From assembly GCA_963703555.1 (NCBI GenBank), contig CAVPEV010000063.1:1-23886 (forward strand): DNA of 23,886 nucleotides, given 5' to 3'. Of this stretch, positions 1 through 8,800 are shown piece by piece. A program made the translations under genes and the position numbers. This DNA is from CAVPEV01 sp963703555. Its GTDB lineage: Bacteria; Actinomycetota; Actinomycetes; Actinomycetales; Cellulomonadaceae. Numbering within the stretch: the stretch's first letter is position 1; each line of letters begins with the position of its first letter. The notes beneath the pieces are model-generated. The model was not told the origin of the DNA. It ran no database searches and saw only the letters and a program-made list of their open reading frames with translations.

Positions 1-320
1 ATGAGCACGTCGACCTTCTGCTGGATCATCGAGCGGACGATGTCCGCCTGCGCCGCCGGATCAGCGGTGGTCGGCCCCTGGTACACCCACTTCAGGCCAG
101 GGATCGCGGACTCCGCCTTCTTGCCGCCCGTGTTCATCGCCTCGAAGTACGGGATGCCCTGGATCTTGGGGACGAAGGCGACGGTGATCGCCTTCCCGCT
201 TGCCGACCCCCCGGTGGATGCGGGAGCCGGTTGGTTGCGGCTGCTGCACGCCGCCGGTGCCGCCAACAGCGTCGCCAGGACGGCTGCCATGGCGATCCGC
301 GAAATCGGTGTCTTTCGCAC
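1..320 (-). CDS. rhaS: Rhamnose ABC transporter substrate-binding lipoprotein, N-terminal part
   Basis: Only the first 106 codons are in the window; the gene continues past the left edge. The GTG start at 320 is preceded by AGGAG about 7 bases upstream. The protein begins MRKTPISRIAMAAVLATLLA, a signal peptide ending at a Cys (…APAAC-SS). That looks like a lipoprotein site, although Pro at -3 is not the usual lipobox residue. A Ser/Gly/Ala-rich linker follows, then ITVAFVPKIQGIPYFEAMN, the typical first strand and sugar-contact region of periplasmic-binding-protein-like (type 1) sugar receptors such as RhaS. It should capture L-rhamnose outside the membrane for an ABC importer whose other genes would lie to the left. 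It follows the DeoR regulator by 43 bases on the same strand, so the two are probably co-transcribed. The rhamnose assignment rests mainly on the neighbours rhaI and rhaB; another sugar is possible. Confidence 0.82.
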   Translation of the reverse strand, partial: MRKTPISRIAMAAVLATLLAAPAACSSRNQPAPASTGGSASGKAITVAFVPKIQGIPYFEAMNTGGKKAESAIPGLKWVYQGPTTADPAAQADIVRSMIQQKVDVL

Positions 321-363
321 GTGATTCTCCTGACTGTGAAAGGTTCGACATGGATGAATGGCC

Positions 364-1188
364 TCACGGGGCGACGGGGCTGTTTGCCCGTCCGAGGTCG
401 CTGCGGCGAACATCACCGCGATTGATCGGGATCCCCATGGCCCGCCAGGGTGCGAGCTGCTCCTCGGTGGCACCCTCGTCGGTGTACAGGCCGGAGATCC
501 GGTCGGTGGTGAGCCACGGGTGGAACGCCAGGGCGGTGAACTTGCTGGAGTCGACCAGGACGTACACCTGGTCGCAGGCGGTCGCCAGGGCTCGCTTGGA
601 CTCGGCCTCGTCGAGCGAGACCTCGGACAGGCCGACCGTGGGGTCGATCGCGTTGAGGCTGAAGAAGCCCTTGGTTACGGTGCCGGAGAAGCCGACCGGG
701 GCTGCCCGGACGGCGGAGGAGACGAGGGTGGAGCGGGACGACCTGCGCAGGATGCCGCCGGCGATGTAGACGGTCGCCCAGGAGTGGTCCAGCAGCAGCG
801 TCGCCGTTGCCAGGCCGTTCGTGACCGCCACGAGCTCGCGCCGCTCGAGGAGCTCCTGGGCGAGGAAGTAGCTGGTGGTGGACGAGTCGAGGCAGATGCT
901 GTCGCCGTCGGCGACCAACCGCGCCGCGCGCCGGGCGATGTCGGCCTTCGCCTCCGGGGCCTGGCGGAGGCGGTAGGCGAAGGAGCCCTCGTCCTGGGCC
1001 TCCGTGCGGACGGCCCCGCCGTGAACACGGCGGAGCACCCCGCGGCGCTCCAGCTCCGCCAGGTCCTTGCGGATCGTGACCGTAGAGACACCCAGCTCGT
1101 GTGCGAGCTCGTGCACCGTCGCCTGGCCCCGGCGCTCGACCGTCCGACGCACCGTCTCCTGCCGAGACGCCCCCGGGAGGGAGTCCAC
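364..1188 (-). CDS. DeoR-family transcriptional regulator, probable rhamnose repressor
   Basis: A 274-aa protein. The GTG start at 1188 was chosen because AAGGAGG sits 5-6 bases upstream and the longer reading frame adds 17 residues with no family match. The N-terminal winged helix-turn-helix (about residues 8-55) holds the DeoR signature: ATVHELAHELGVSTVTIRKD followed by LAELERRGVLRRVHGGA. The C-terminal DeoRC sensor domain shows DGDSICLDSSTTSYFLAQEL and AVTNGL, the phosphosugar-binding segments of the ISOCOT fold, and a late VLVDSSKF motif. Members usually repress sugar operons and release DNA on binding a phosphorylated intermediate; here that could be rhamnulose 1-phosphate (inference). 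It lies between rhaB and rhaS on the same strand. A promoter with GAAAC/GAAAG repeats in front of it suggests autoregulation of a regulator-transporter unit. Confidence 0.9.
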   Translation of the reverse strand: MDSLPGASRQETVRRTVERRGQATVHELAHELGVSTVTIRKDLAELERRGVLRRVHGGAVRTEAQDEGSFAYRLRQAPEAKADIARRAARLVADGDSICLDSSTTSYFLAQELLERRELVAVTNGLATATLLLDHSWATVYIAGGILRRSSRSTLVSSAVRAAPVGFSGTVTKGFFSLNAIDPTVGLSEVSLDEAESKRALATACDQVYVLVDSSKFTALAFHPWLTTDRISGLYTDEGATEEQLAPWRAMGIPINRGDVRRSDLGRANSPVAP

Positions 1189-1219
1189 GTGAGCCTCCTT
1201 GCTCCAGGCCGTGACTGCT

Positions 1220-1304
1220 CGGCACAACGATGGAAGCATCGGTGGCTAACGTCAAGGAAACGGAAGAAACAGGAAGCGACGTGCTTTCGTTTCGTGGCTA
1301 ACGT
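1220..1304 (-). promoter_or_regulatory. Promoter and likely DeoR operator ahead of the regulator gene
   Basis: Reading the minus strand, a -35 box TTGACG (1255-1250) and a -10-like CATCGT (1232-1227) are 17 bases apart, about 40 bases before the regulator start. Upstream of and touching the -35 are purine-rich repeats: GAAAC-GAAAG near 1296-1284, and their mirror image GGAAAC, GAAGAAAC, GGAAGC on the other strand at 1257-1276. An 11-base direct repeat GTGGCTAACGT occurs at 1242-1252 and 1294-1304, 52 bases (about five helical turns) apart, flanking the purine tract. DeoR-type repressors commonly bind repeated GAAA-containing half-sites. The assignment to this regulator is inference. Confidence 0.5.
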
Positions 1305-2863
1305 GGAAGTCGCTGGGCCGCAGCCCTCCAGCGCGACGTATCGCCCGAGGGCAGGTAGGTGCGGACCTCGTCGCCGACCAGCGGCACCTTCCGCAGATCC
1401 ATGAGGCTGCCCGCGAGCAGGTTCAGCGCCCTCGCTTGGATGAGGACGTTGCCGAGCGCCGCCCCCTCGACCGGTCCAGCGACCACCGGCAGCCCGGTCG
1501 CGTCCGCCGTCAGCTGGGCCAGGAGGTGGTTCTTGACGCCACCGCCCACGAGGTGCACCGAGTCGACGGTCGTGCCGGACAGGTCTTGGGCCTCCTCGAT
1601 GGCGATCCGGTAAGACAGCGCCAGCGAGTCGTGGATGCATCGCACCATGGCGGGGCGGTCCGGCGGTTCCGGGTGGCTGCCGGCCCGGGCCAGGGCAGCG
1701 AGACGGTCCGGCATTCCGCCCGGCGGGAGGAGACTGACGTCCCGGGCGTCCACCAGGCTGCGCAGCGGCTCGCACGCGGCGGCCGCCTGGATGAGCGACG
1801 GCAGGGCGTCGGCGCCGAGACCCCACTCACGCATGCACTCGTTGAGCAGCCACAGCCCCATGACGTTCTGCAGGAAGCGCACGGTGCCGTCGGGCCCGAG
1901 CTCGTTGCTCATCCCGGCGAGGCGCGCCTGCTCGGTGAGCACAGGGCTGTGCAGCTCCAGCCCGACGATGGTCCACGTGCCGCTGGAGATGAAGGCGAAG
2001 CGCTCGGAGCGGGCCGGCATGCTGACGACCGCCGAGGCGGTGTCATGGCTGGCCGCCGCGAGCACGAGCGGGAGCCGCCCGTCCGGGTCGAGACCCAGCA
2101 GCGGTGCCACGCGCCGGTCCAGCCGGCCTACCAGGGCACCGGGCTCGACCAACTCCGGCAGGCGTCCGTCCAGGTCCAGACCGAAGTGCTCCCGGAGAGT
2201 GGCCACCGTGTCCTGGCTCCACCGGCGCTGCCGGACGTCGAGCAGACCCGTCGTGGACGCGAAGGTCACCTCCGCCCGGACCTCGCCCGTGAGCCAGTAG
2301 TCGATGAGGCCGGGGAGGAAGGCGACGTCGGTCGCGGTCCGCCAGGCCTGCTCCCGGCAGGAGGCCACCATCTGGAAGACGGTGTTGAACGGCTGGGGGT
2401 GGAGTCCGTCGCGCTGGTACTGGACCTCGGAGGGCACGACGTCGGCGTAGGCCCGCACGGCTGCCTCGGTGCGGGTGTCGCGGTAGTGGACCGGGTTGCC
2501 GATGAGCTCTCCGTCGGCATCGAGCAGCCCGTAGTCCACGCCCCAGGTGTCGACTGCGATGGACAGCAGGGCCGCGTCGCGTTCCGCGACGAACGCCACC
2601 GCCCGCCGCAGGCCTTCTTCGACGCCTGCCAGTAGGCGGAGGATGTCCCACCGCAGGGTGACCCGGTGCCTGTTGAGCACGGACACCGGCCCGTTGGGGA
2701 AGCGATGTACCTCGTGCATGCGGACGCCGTCCGCGGACACCTGCCCGACGATGACACGACCGCTGGAGGCGCCCAGGTCCACCGCGGCGACGTACCCCTC
2801 GGCTGGGAGCCCTCCTCCGCGCGGCGCGCCCACGGGGCCAGGCGCTCCCGCCGGGCTAGGCAC
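1298..2863 (-). CDS. rhaB: Rhamnulokinase
   Basis: FGGY-family sugar kinase that phosphorylates L-rhamnulose to L-rhamnulose 1-phosphate with ATP in the cytoplasm. Visible motifs are the N-terminal phosphate loop VAAVDLGASSGRVIVGQV, VDTWGVDYGLLD, the catalytic-Asp region AASHDTASAVVSMP, SSGTWTIVGLE, and the C-terminal adenosine-site block VHLVGGGVKNHLLAQLTADA followed by GPVEGAALGNVLIQA. From GTG 2863 it is 521 aa and overlaps the end of rhaI by 8 bases, which would couple translation. GTG 2833 is a good alternative start (511 aa), with CGGGAG 11 bases upstream; the Pro/Gly-rich residues before VAAVDLG are not conserved, so the start is uncertain. No rhamnulose-1-phosphate aldolase gene lies between rhaI and the regulator, so the next step must be encoded elsewhere. 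Confidence 0.93.
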   Translation of the reverse strand: MPSPAGAPGPVGAPRGGGLPAEGYVAAVDLGASSGRVIVGQVSADGVRMHEVHRFPNGPVSVLNRHRVTLRWDILRLLAGVEEGLRRAVAFVAERDAALLSIAVDTWGVDYGLLDADGELIGNPVHYRDTRTEAAVRAYADVVPSEVQYQRDGLHPQPFNTVFQMVASCREQAWRTATDVAFLPGLIDYWLTGEVRAEVTFASTTGLLDVRQRRWSQDTVATLREHFGLDLDGRLPELVEPGALVGRLDRRVAPLLGLDPDGRLPLVLAAASHDTASAVVSMPARSERFAFISSGTWTIVGLELHSPVLTEQARLAGMSNELGPDGTVRFLQNVMGLWLLNECMREWGLGADALPSLIQAAAACEPLRSLVDARDVSLLPPGGMPDRLAALARAGSHPEPPDRPAMVRCIHDSLALSYRIAIEEAQDLSGTTVDSVHLVGGGVKNHLLAQLTADATGLPVVAGPVEGAALGNVLIQARALNLLAGSLMDLRKVPLVGDEVRTYLPSGDTSRWRAAAQRLPR

Positions 2864-4031
2864 CCCAGCCAGCCTGGGTCCCACCCACCCGCTCGGCGGC
2901 GATCTTCTCCAGGTAGCCGCTGCGGGCGAAGGCAGCCATCGGGTCGCGGTCCAGGTTGTTCTCCTCGCGCAGGTCGCCCAGGATGCCGCGGACGTCGGTG
3001 TCGTAGGCGTCCATGAGGATCGCGTGGGCTGCCAGGACGTCACCAACCTGCTGGGCGGCCAGCAGCGCGTCGCGGTCCACGAGCAGCGCCTTGGCGGTCG
3101 CCTCCTGGACGTTCATGACGGAGCGGATCTGGCCGGGGATCTTCGGTTCGAGGTTGTGCGCCTGGTCCAGGGTGAAGCTCACGCCCGAGTCCGGCCGCAG
3201 GGCGTCCGCCCGAATGATCTCGTGCATGATCCGGAAAAGTTGGAACGGGTCCGCGGCGCCGACCATGAGGTCGTCGTCGGCGTAGAAGCGGGAGTTGAAG
3301 TCGAACGCCCCCAGCCTGCCCACCCGCAACAGCTGCATGACGATGAACTCGATGTTGGTGCCGGGGGCGTGGTGGCCGGTGTCCAGCACCACCTTCGCGT
3401 TCTCCCCCATCTGCATGCAGTGCAGCAGCGAGGTGCCCCAGTCGGGGATGTCGGTGGCGTAGAAGGCCGGCTCAAAGAGCTTGTACTCGAGGATGATCCG
3501 CTGGCCGGGCTGGAGGGCGGCGTAGATCTGGGCCAGGCTCTCGGAAAGCCGCTCCTGACGTGAGCGCAGATCGTCCTGCCCGGGGTAGTTGGTCCCGTCG
3601 GCGAGCCAGATCTTCAGGTCGGTCGAACCCGTCTGGCCCATGATGTCGATGCACCGACGGTGGTGGTCGACCGCCTTGGCCCGGATGCGGGCGTCAGCGT
3701 TGCACAGCGAGCCCAGCAGGTAGTCGTCGTCCTGGAAGACGTTGGAGTTGATGGCGCCGATCATCATGCCAAGGTCGCGGGCGTACCCGGCGAGCGCGCC
3801 GTAGTCCTCCACGGTGTCCCAGGGGATGTGCAGGGACACCCTCGGCGCGACGCCGGTGTAGCGGTTCACCTGGGCGGCGTCGGCCACCTTCTCCCACGGG
3901 TCACGCGGCACGCCGGGCCGGGAGAACACCTTGAACCGCGTGCCGGAGTTCCCGAACGCCCAGGAGGGGAGCTCGATGGTCTGCTCCCTGAGCAGATCGA
4001 GTGCTGCCTCCCTGACCAGAGTGCCGGCCAC
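2856..4031 (-). CDS. rhaI: L-rhamnose isomerase
   Basis: A 391-aa TIM-barrel isomerase converting L-rhamnose to L-rhamnulose, the first step of the kinase route. The GTG start at 4031 has GGAGG 7 bases upstream and gives the expected beginning, VREAALDLLREQTIELPSWA. Upstream in-frame sequence to 4175 shows no family resemblance. Family landmarks are RVSLHIPWDTVEDY, the metal-ligand segment IILEYKLFEPAFYATDIPDW, VVLDTGHHAPGTNIEFIVMQ, FDFNSRFYADDDLMVGAADP, and FTLDQAHNLEPKIPGQIRSV near the C-terminus. The length fits the RhaI type seen in actinobacteria and Pseudomonas rather than E. coli RhaA. It is the first gene of the rha block and overlaps rhaB. The intergenic stretch upstream (4032-4191) contains an inverted repeat and presumably its promoter. 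Confidence 0.93.
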   Translation of the reverse strand: MAGTLVREAALDLLREQTIELPSWAFGNSGTRFKVFSRPGVPRDPWEKVADAAQVNRYTGVAPRVSLHIPWDTVEDYGALAGYARDLGMMIGAINSNVFQDDDYLLGSLCNADARIRAKAVDHHRRCIDIMGQTGSTDLKIWLADGTNYPGQDDLRSRQERLSESLAQIYAALQPGQRIILEYKLFEPAFYATDIPDWGTSLLHCMQMGENAKVVLDTGHHAPGTNIEFIVMQLLRVGRLGAFDFNSRFYADDDLMVGAADPFQLFRIMHEIIRADALRPDSGVSFTLDQAHNLEPKIPGQIRSVMNVQEATAKALLVDRDALLAAQQVGDVLAAHAILMDAYDTDVRGILGDLREENNLDRDPMAAFARSGYLEKIAAERVGGTQAGWGA

Positions 4032-4080
4032 GATGCCACCTCCATGCGACGGGTCGTCGGGACGTCCGCGGCCCGACCGG

Positions 4081-4104
4081 GTCACGGTACCGCCGGGGCG
4101 TGAC
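4081..4104. promoter_or_regulatory. Inverted repeat upstream of rhaI, possible operator
   Basis: GTCACG (4081-4086) and CGTGAC (4099-4104) form perfect 6-base arms around a 12-base centre, about 50 bases before the rhaI start, in the only intergenic space before that operon. This is a plausible regulator site. It does not resemble the GAAA repeats in front of the DeoR gene, so the cognate protein is unknown. A TTGTCA sequence near 4174-4169 on the minus strand could be part of a promoter, but I see no convincing -10. Confidence 0.25.
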
Positions 4105-4191
4105 GGCCACTGACGTGCCCGGCGGATCCGGCGAAGGAGCAAGCCGACGGGTTGCGGGCCGGTCGGGTTTGACAAGGGCTCCCGCGAGTGC

Positions 4192-5184
4192 TCACCGGGG
4201 CACCCGGCGCGGCACGGCGACGCCAGCCAGGTCCTCGACCTGACGCAGCAGGTGGGCGGGCGACCTCGTCACATCCAGCGGCCAGACGACGACCGTGCTG
4301 CCGGTCCGCCGCACCAGGTGCTGCACCCGGCGAGCCCCCTCGGCACGCGAGCCCGCATAAGGTGGCCCCGGGCCAGACCGAGCGCCGTGCAGTAGGAGTG
4401 CATCTGGTACAGGTCGGCGGTCGGCGACTCACCACCCGTTCCGGGCAGCTTGTACTTCGCGTCGATGACCGCGACCGGGCGATCCCCCACCACGTGCACG
4501 ATGTCGGGCCGGATCTCCACACGGTCGGCGACGTCCAGGTGCGTGCGGCGCTGCCCGTCGGTGCGACCCGGGCTGAACCGGCCGCGGCCCCCCGGACAGC
4601 CGCCGTCAGGAAGTCCTCGAACACGGCGGCCATGGTCACGACGAACGACGCCACAGGTTGCCCCCCGGCCGAGGTCGTCAGTCTGGTCTCCGCCAGCACG
4701 ACCTCGGCCGGCCGCAGCGCGGGCTGGTAGCGGGCGTTGAGCCGGCTCGGCGCCCAGGCCCGAACAGGCGCCCCGGGGGCGAGCACCTGCACCCCATCCA
4801 GACGTGCGCCGAGGTGAGCCAACCGCCGCACCAGCGAGTCGGGCATCCGCGGGACCAGGGCCATGCGGTGCAGCGCGATGCGCAGGATCCGGTTCTCGGC
4901 GATGTCGACGGCGTAGTCGTCGTACCGGACCTCCAACGGCAGCGGGAGGCCGGGGTGCGCGCCATCTGGTCCGCGGCGCGGACACGCCCGCGCACGACGG
5001 CGAGGGCGTCGTCCTGGGTGACGCACGTACGGACGTAGGGCCGCTCCATGAGAACGGCGACGAGGGCGACGTCGGCCGTGCCGGGCGCGGCGCTGACGTC
5101 GGCGTCCAGGTCCGCCTCGGCCGGGCTGATCCGACCCAGCAGGGCAAGCGTGCGCAGCGACGTGACGCGCACCCCTTCGATCAT
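4192..5184 (-). pseudogene. McrC-like restriction subunit, frameshifted remnant
   Basis: Pieces of an McrC-family protein lie in order on the minus strand but in different frames. From about 5184: MIEGVRVTSLRTLALLGRIS … DALAVVRGRVRAADQMAR. A shift near 4960 leads to HPGLPLPLEVRYDDYAVDIA-ENRILRIAL … RLNARYQPALRPAEVVL … VFEDFLTAAVRG. A shift near the six-C run at about 4588 leads to RTHLDVADRVEIRPDIVHVV … AVIDAKYKL … DLYQMHSYCTALGLARGHL. A shift near 4360 leads to YAGSRAEGARRVQHLV … RRVPR and a stop at 4192. The PD-(D/E)xK nuclease core (RPDIV … DAKYK) is recognisable. McrC partners the GTPase McrB to cut modified DNA, and no mcrB is present. The segment between VALVAVLMERP and DALAVV also looks shorter than in relatives. 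Neighbouring long genes are intact through equally G/C-rich runs, so decay is more likely than sequencing error. Confidence 0.72.
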
Positions 5185-5470
5185 GGAGCGCACCACGCCC
5201 CCCACGCACCGTCTGCCGGGACGGCCACCAGGAGCCGGTAATACTCGTCCTTGATCCGGCCACGGTCCAGCTCGACGCCGGCACAGCGGCTCGCCGAGAC
5301 GACCTGGTGCACCCGCTGATCTGCGACGCCCCCACCTCACCGCCATCCCGCAGCGCGATCCACTGCGCCACAGCCGGCGTGCCAGACCGGCGAGCTCCTC
5401 GCTCGCGTGCCATCCGGTTGGCCTCCGCGAGGCGACGAGCCCGGGTCACCCCGCTCGCCGCGGGAACCGT
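5181..5470 (-). pseudogene. Unidentified coding remnant upstream of the McrC-like gene
   Basis: The minus strand reads sensibly as …VTRARRLAEANRMAR … TPAVAQWIALRDGGEVGASQ-ISG down to about 5318. It then continues in another frame as VHQVVSASRCAGVELDRGRI-KDEYYRLLVAVPADG, ending with a TGA at 5181-5183 that overlaps the ATG of the McrC-like frame as ATGA. Restoring one G in the GGG at about 5316-5318 joins the two parts (ISG-VHQ). It could be the 5' part of the McrC-like gene or the end of a partner gene; I do not recognise the domain. Bases 5471-5582 show no convincing coding frame. Confidence 0.35.
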
Positions 5471-5582
5471 GACCGTCCACCACCGGCCCGACGGTGGTCG
5501 CGTCGGTGCTGCTGCCGAGCCCCGGTGGACACCGACTTCCGCGGTCAGTCCCGGGCCACGCCGGGGGCCGGGGACGAGGCGG

Positions 5583-5611
5583 GCTGACATGTCAGCGGCT
5601 CCCCCTACAGT
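5583..5611 (+). promoter_or_regulatory. Promoter with overlapping perfect palindrome for the nuclease-helicase unit
   Basis: GCTGACATGTCAGC at 5583-5596 is a perfect 14-base palindrome. Its left part supplies a -35-like CTGACA (5584-5589), followed after 16 bases by the -10-like TACAGT (5606-5611). Transcription would start near 5618, some 27 bases before the small ORF at 5645. A palindrome covering the -35 is where a dimeric repressor would bind. No regulator gene can be assigned. Confidence 0.45.
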
Positions 5612-5644
5612 CGGCCTCACCACCCGACCACCAAGGGGTCACGG

Positions 5645-5800
5645 ATGACGCTCAGCCCTGCGGCCGTGCCGCCGCCCACGACGGCGGATGTCCTCGCCGC
5701 ACCCGTGCGCGCTCGCGCCGTGACCACCCCGGGCACCATGAGCCCCTCGAGCACCGTGGTCCCCTCAAGCGTCGTGGCCCCCTCGAGCGCCGCGCGATGA
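5645..5800 (+). CDS. 51-aa leader ORF translationally coupled to the nuclease-helicase
   Basis: ATG at 5645 follows AAGGGG with a 7-base gap, a good ribosome site. The reading frame gives 51 residues rich in Ala, Val, Pro, Ser and Thr (MTLSPAAVPPPTTADVLAAP…). It ends in TGA at 5798-5800, overlapping the next gene's ATG as ATGA. The large gene downstream has no clear ribosome site of its own, so ribosomes finishing this ORF would be the natural source of its translation. The last third of the ORF is a threefold 18-base repeat encoding PSSTVV/PSSVVA/PSSAAR. There is no signal peptide, membrane segment or recognisable domain. Its role may be only to set the expression level. The alternative is that it is chance and the large gene starts unaided. 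Confidence 0.45.
   Translation: MTLSPAAVPPPTTADVLAAPVRARAVTTPGTMSPSSTVVPSSVVAPSSAAR
5743..5796 (+). repeat. Three 18-base tandem units abutting the helicase start codon
   Basis: Units at 5743-5760, 5761-5778 and 5779-5796 all begin CCCCTC(G/A)AGC and diverge toward their ends. The last base touches the ATG at 5797. A change in copy number would keep the frame of the leader ORF. Confidence 0.6.
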
Positions 5801-8800
5801 TCCTCCTCGACGACGGCACGCTGGCCCTCAGCCCCAGCGACCTCACCGCGGCCGCCACCTGCGAGTTCGCCCTCGCCCGGCACCTGGACGCGCTGCTCGG
5901 CCGGGCCGAGCCGGTACCGACCCCGGTCGACGACATGCTCACCCGCGTCGCCGCGCTCGGCGACCGCCACGAGCGGGAGGTCCTCGACGCCCACTTGGCC
6001 CGGGTCGGCCGGTGGGACGCCACTTCCGGCACCGGCGTCGCCATGATCGCCCGCCCGAGTTCCCCGGCCGCCGCCCTCCGGGCGGCCTGGGAGGACGTGC
6101 AGGTGCGCACCCTGGCCACCCTGCGGACCGGCGCCGATGTCGTCTACCAGGCGGGGTTCTTCGACGGCCGGTTCATCGGATGGGCGGACTTCCTGCTGCG
6201 CGACGACGCCGGGGTGTGGACCGTCGTGGACACCAAGCTCGCCCGGCATGCCCGCGTGCCGGCCCTCGTGCAGCTCGCCGCCTATGCCGACCAGCTGCAC
6301 CGCGCCGGCGTGCCCGCCGCGCCCGACGCGGTGCTCGTGCTGGGCAACCGCGCCGAGTCCCGCCACCGGCTGGGCGACCTGCTGCCGGTGTACCGGGAGC
6401 GCCGCCGGTTGCTGGAGGAGCTGGTGGACGCCCACCGCGCCGCCGAGGCCCCGGCCGAGTGGGGGGCGCCCGGCCTGCGCGCCTGCGGCAGCTGCGAGGT
6501 GTGCCAGGCGGAGGTCCGCGCGCACCGCGACGTGCTCCTGGTCGCTGGCCTGCGCAGCAGCCAGCGCGCCCGGCTGGCCGCCGCGGGCATCACGACCATC
6601 GACGCCCTCGCCGCGGCCGGTGACGACCCACCCGTGATCCGAAGGCCGGGCACCGGCGGCGATGGACCCGGCGATCAGGCAGGCGCCGCATCCGGTCCGC
6701 CAGGGCCCGTCATGGCCCGCTCGACGTGGGACGCACTGCGCCGGCAGGCCCGGCTGCAGGTCACCCAGGAGGCCGAGCGCAGCACCCGGCCCACCGCGGT
6801 GACCTGGGAGATCATCGATCCGTTGGCGATCGCGCGACTGCCGGAACCCGACCCGGGGGACATCTTCTTCGACTTCGAGGGCGACCCGCTGTGGCTGGAC
6901 CCCGCCGCGTCGGACCCGACCGACGCCTGGGGTCTGGAGTACCTGTTCGGAGTCGTCGAGCCCCCGGTCGGCGACGCGGCCCCGGTGTTTCGGCCGTTCT
7001 GGGCGCACGACCGTGCCGAGGAACGGCAGGCGCTCGTCGACTTCCTCGACTACGTGACCGCACGCCGGGCCGCGCACCCGGGTATGCACGTCTACCACTA
7101 CGCCGCCTACGAGCGCAGCGCCCTGCTGCGGCTGGCCGGCCGGCACGGCGTGGGGGAGCAGACGGTCGACGACCTGCTGCGCCACGGGGTCCTCGTCGAC
7201 CTGTACGCCACCGTCCGGGCCGGGCTGCGCATCGGCCAGGAGTCGTACTCCCTGAAGAAGGTCGAGACCCTCTACCTCACCGGCGACGAGCAGCGCAGCG
7301 GGGAGGTCACCACCGCCACCGGCTCGGTCACCGCCTATGCGCAGGCGTGCGCGTCCCGCGACGCCGGGGACGACGCCGCCTGGCGGGCGCAGATCGACCA
7401 GATCGCCGACTACAACCGCGACGACGTGGTCTCCACCCTGCGCCTGCGCGACTGGCTGCTGGCCCGCGGCGCGGCGCTCGGGGCGCTGCCGGGAGGAAGC
7501 GCAACGGGAGGAAGCGCAACGGGAGGAAGCGCGACGGGAACGTCGGGCCCCGAGGACGTCGGCACGTCGCCCGACGCCAACACCGTGGCCGCGACCCTGC
7601 TGGCCTACGCCGGAGACCCCTCGATGCGGACCCCGGACCAGCAGGCCGTGGCGCTGCTGGCCGCCGCCACCGACTACTTCTGGCGCGAGCACAAACCGTT
7701 CTGGTGGGCGCACTTCGACCGACTGACCTCGGACCCGGACGAATGGCTGGACCAGCGCAACACGTTCCACGTCGAGCAGGCCGAGGTCGTCCAGGCGTGG
7801 CACCGGCCACCCCGGGCTCGCGTGCTGCGCCGCACCCTCCACCTGACCGGGCAGCTGGAGGCGGGCAGCGACCTGCGCATGGGATCGGACCAGTGCTTCG
7901 CGATCTACGACCCGCCGCTGCCGCCCGGCATGAGCGGGAGCACGGACGGGCACCGTGGGTGGTCGGCCGGCTCCACGGTGGAGGCCGTCGAACCCGCGCC
8001 GGACGGGGAACGCACCATCCTGGTCGTCACCGAGCGGCTACCCACCGGGGTGCCCGAGCACGACGCACTGCCCATCGCCCTCACCCCGGGCCGCCCGCCG
8101 GACCCCGGCACCATCCGGGACGCGCTCGTCGCGCTGGCCGGCACCGTGGCCGCCGGCCTGCCGGACCTGCCCGACCACCCGGCGCTGGACCTGCTGCGCC
8201 GGCTGCCCCCGCGGCTGGCCAGCGGAGCCACCCTGCCCCGACCGGCGGGCCCCGAGCACACCGCCGAGGCGATCACCGCTGCGCTGGCCGACCTGGACCA
8301 CTCCTACCTGGCCGTCCAGGGGCCACCGGGCACCGGCAAGACGCACATCGGGGCTCAGGTCATCGCCGACCTGGTCCGGGCCGGATGGCGCATCGGCGTC
8401 GTCGCCCAGTCCCACGAGGTCGTCGAGCACATGCTGCGCGCCGTCATCGCCGCCGGCGTGGACCCGGCCCACGTCGCCAAGAAGCCGGCGGCCGGCTCCG
8501 CCGAGCCACGACCGTGGACCCTGCTGACCTCCGCCCAGCGCGCCGCGCAGTTCTGGTCCGCCCACGGCGCGGCCACCGCCGTGCAGCCCGGGTCCACCGC
8601 CCTGCACCCCGGCGCCGTCATGGGCGGCACCACATGGGACCTCACCCACCCCGGCCGGCTGCCCGCCGAGGGGCTGGATCTCGTCGTGGTCGACGAGGCC
8701 GGGCAGTTCTCGCTCGCGCCGACGATCGCCGTGTCCGCCGCCGCTCCGCGGCTGCTGCTGCTCGGCGACCCCCAGCAGCTGCCCCAGGTCAGCCACGGCA

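Noticed and set aside
1436..2635. Long plus-strand frames opposite rhaB and rhaI
   Set aside because: Antisense shadows of high-GC genes: no family motifs, and the minus-strand frames carry complete kinase and isomerase signatures.
7491..7535. CRISPR-like repeat
   Set aside because: Units are contiguous, 15 bases, in frame and without spacers; this is a coding tandem repeat.
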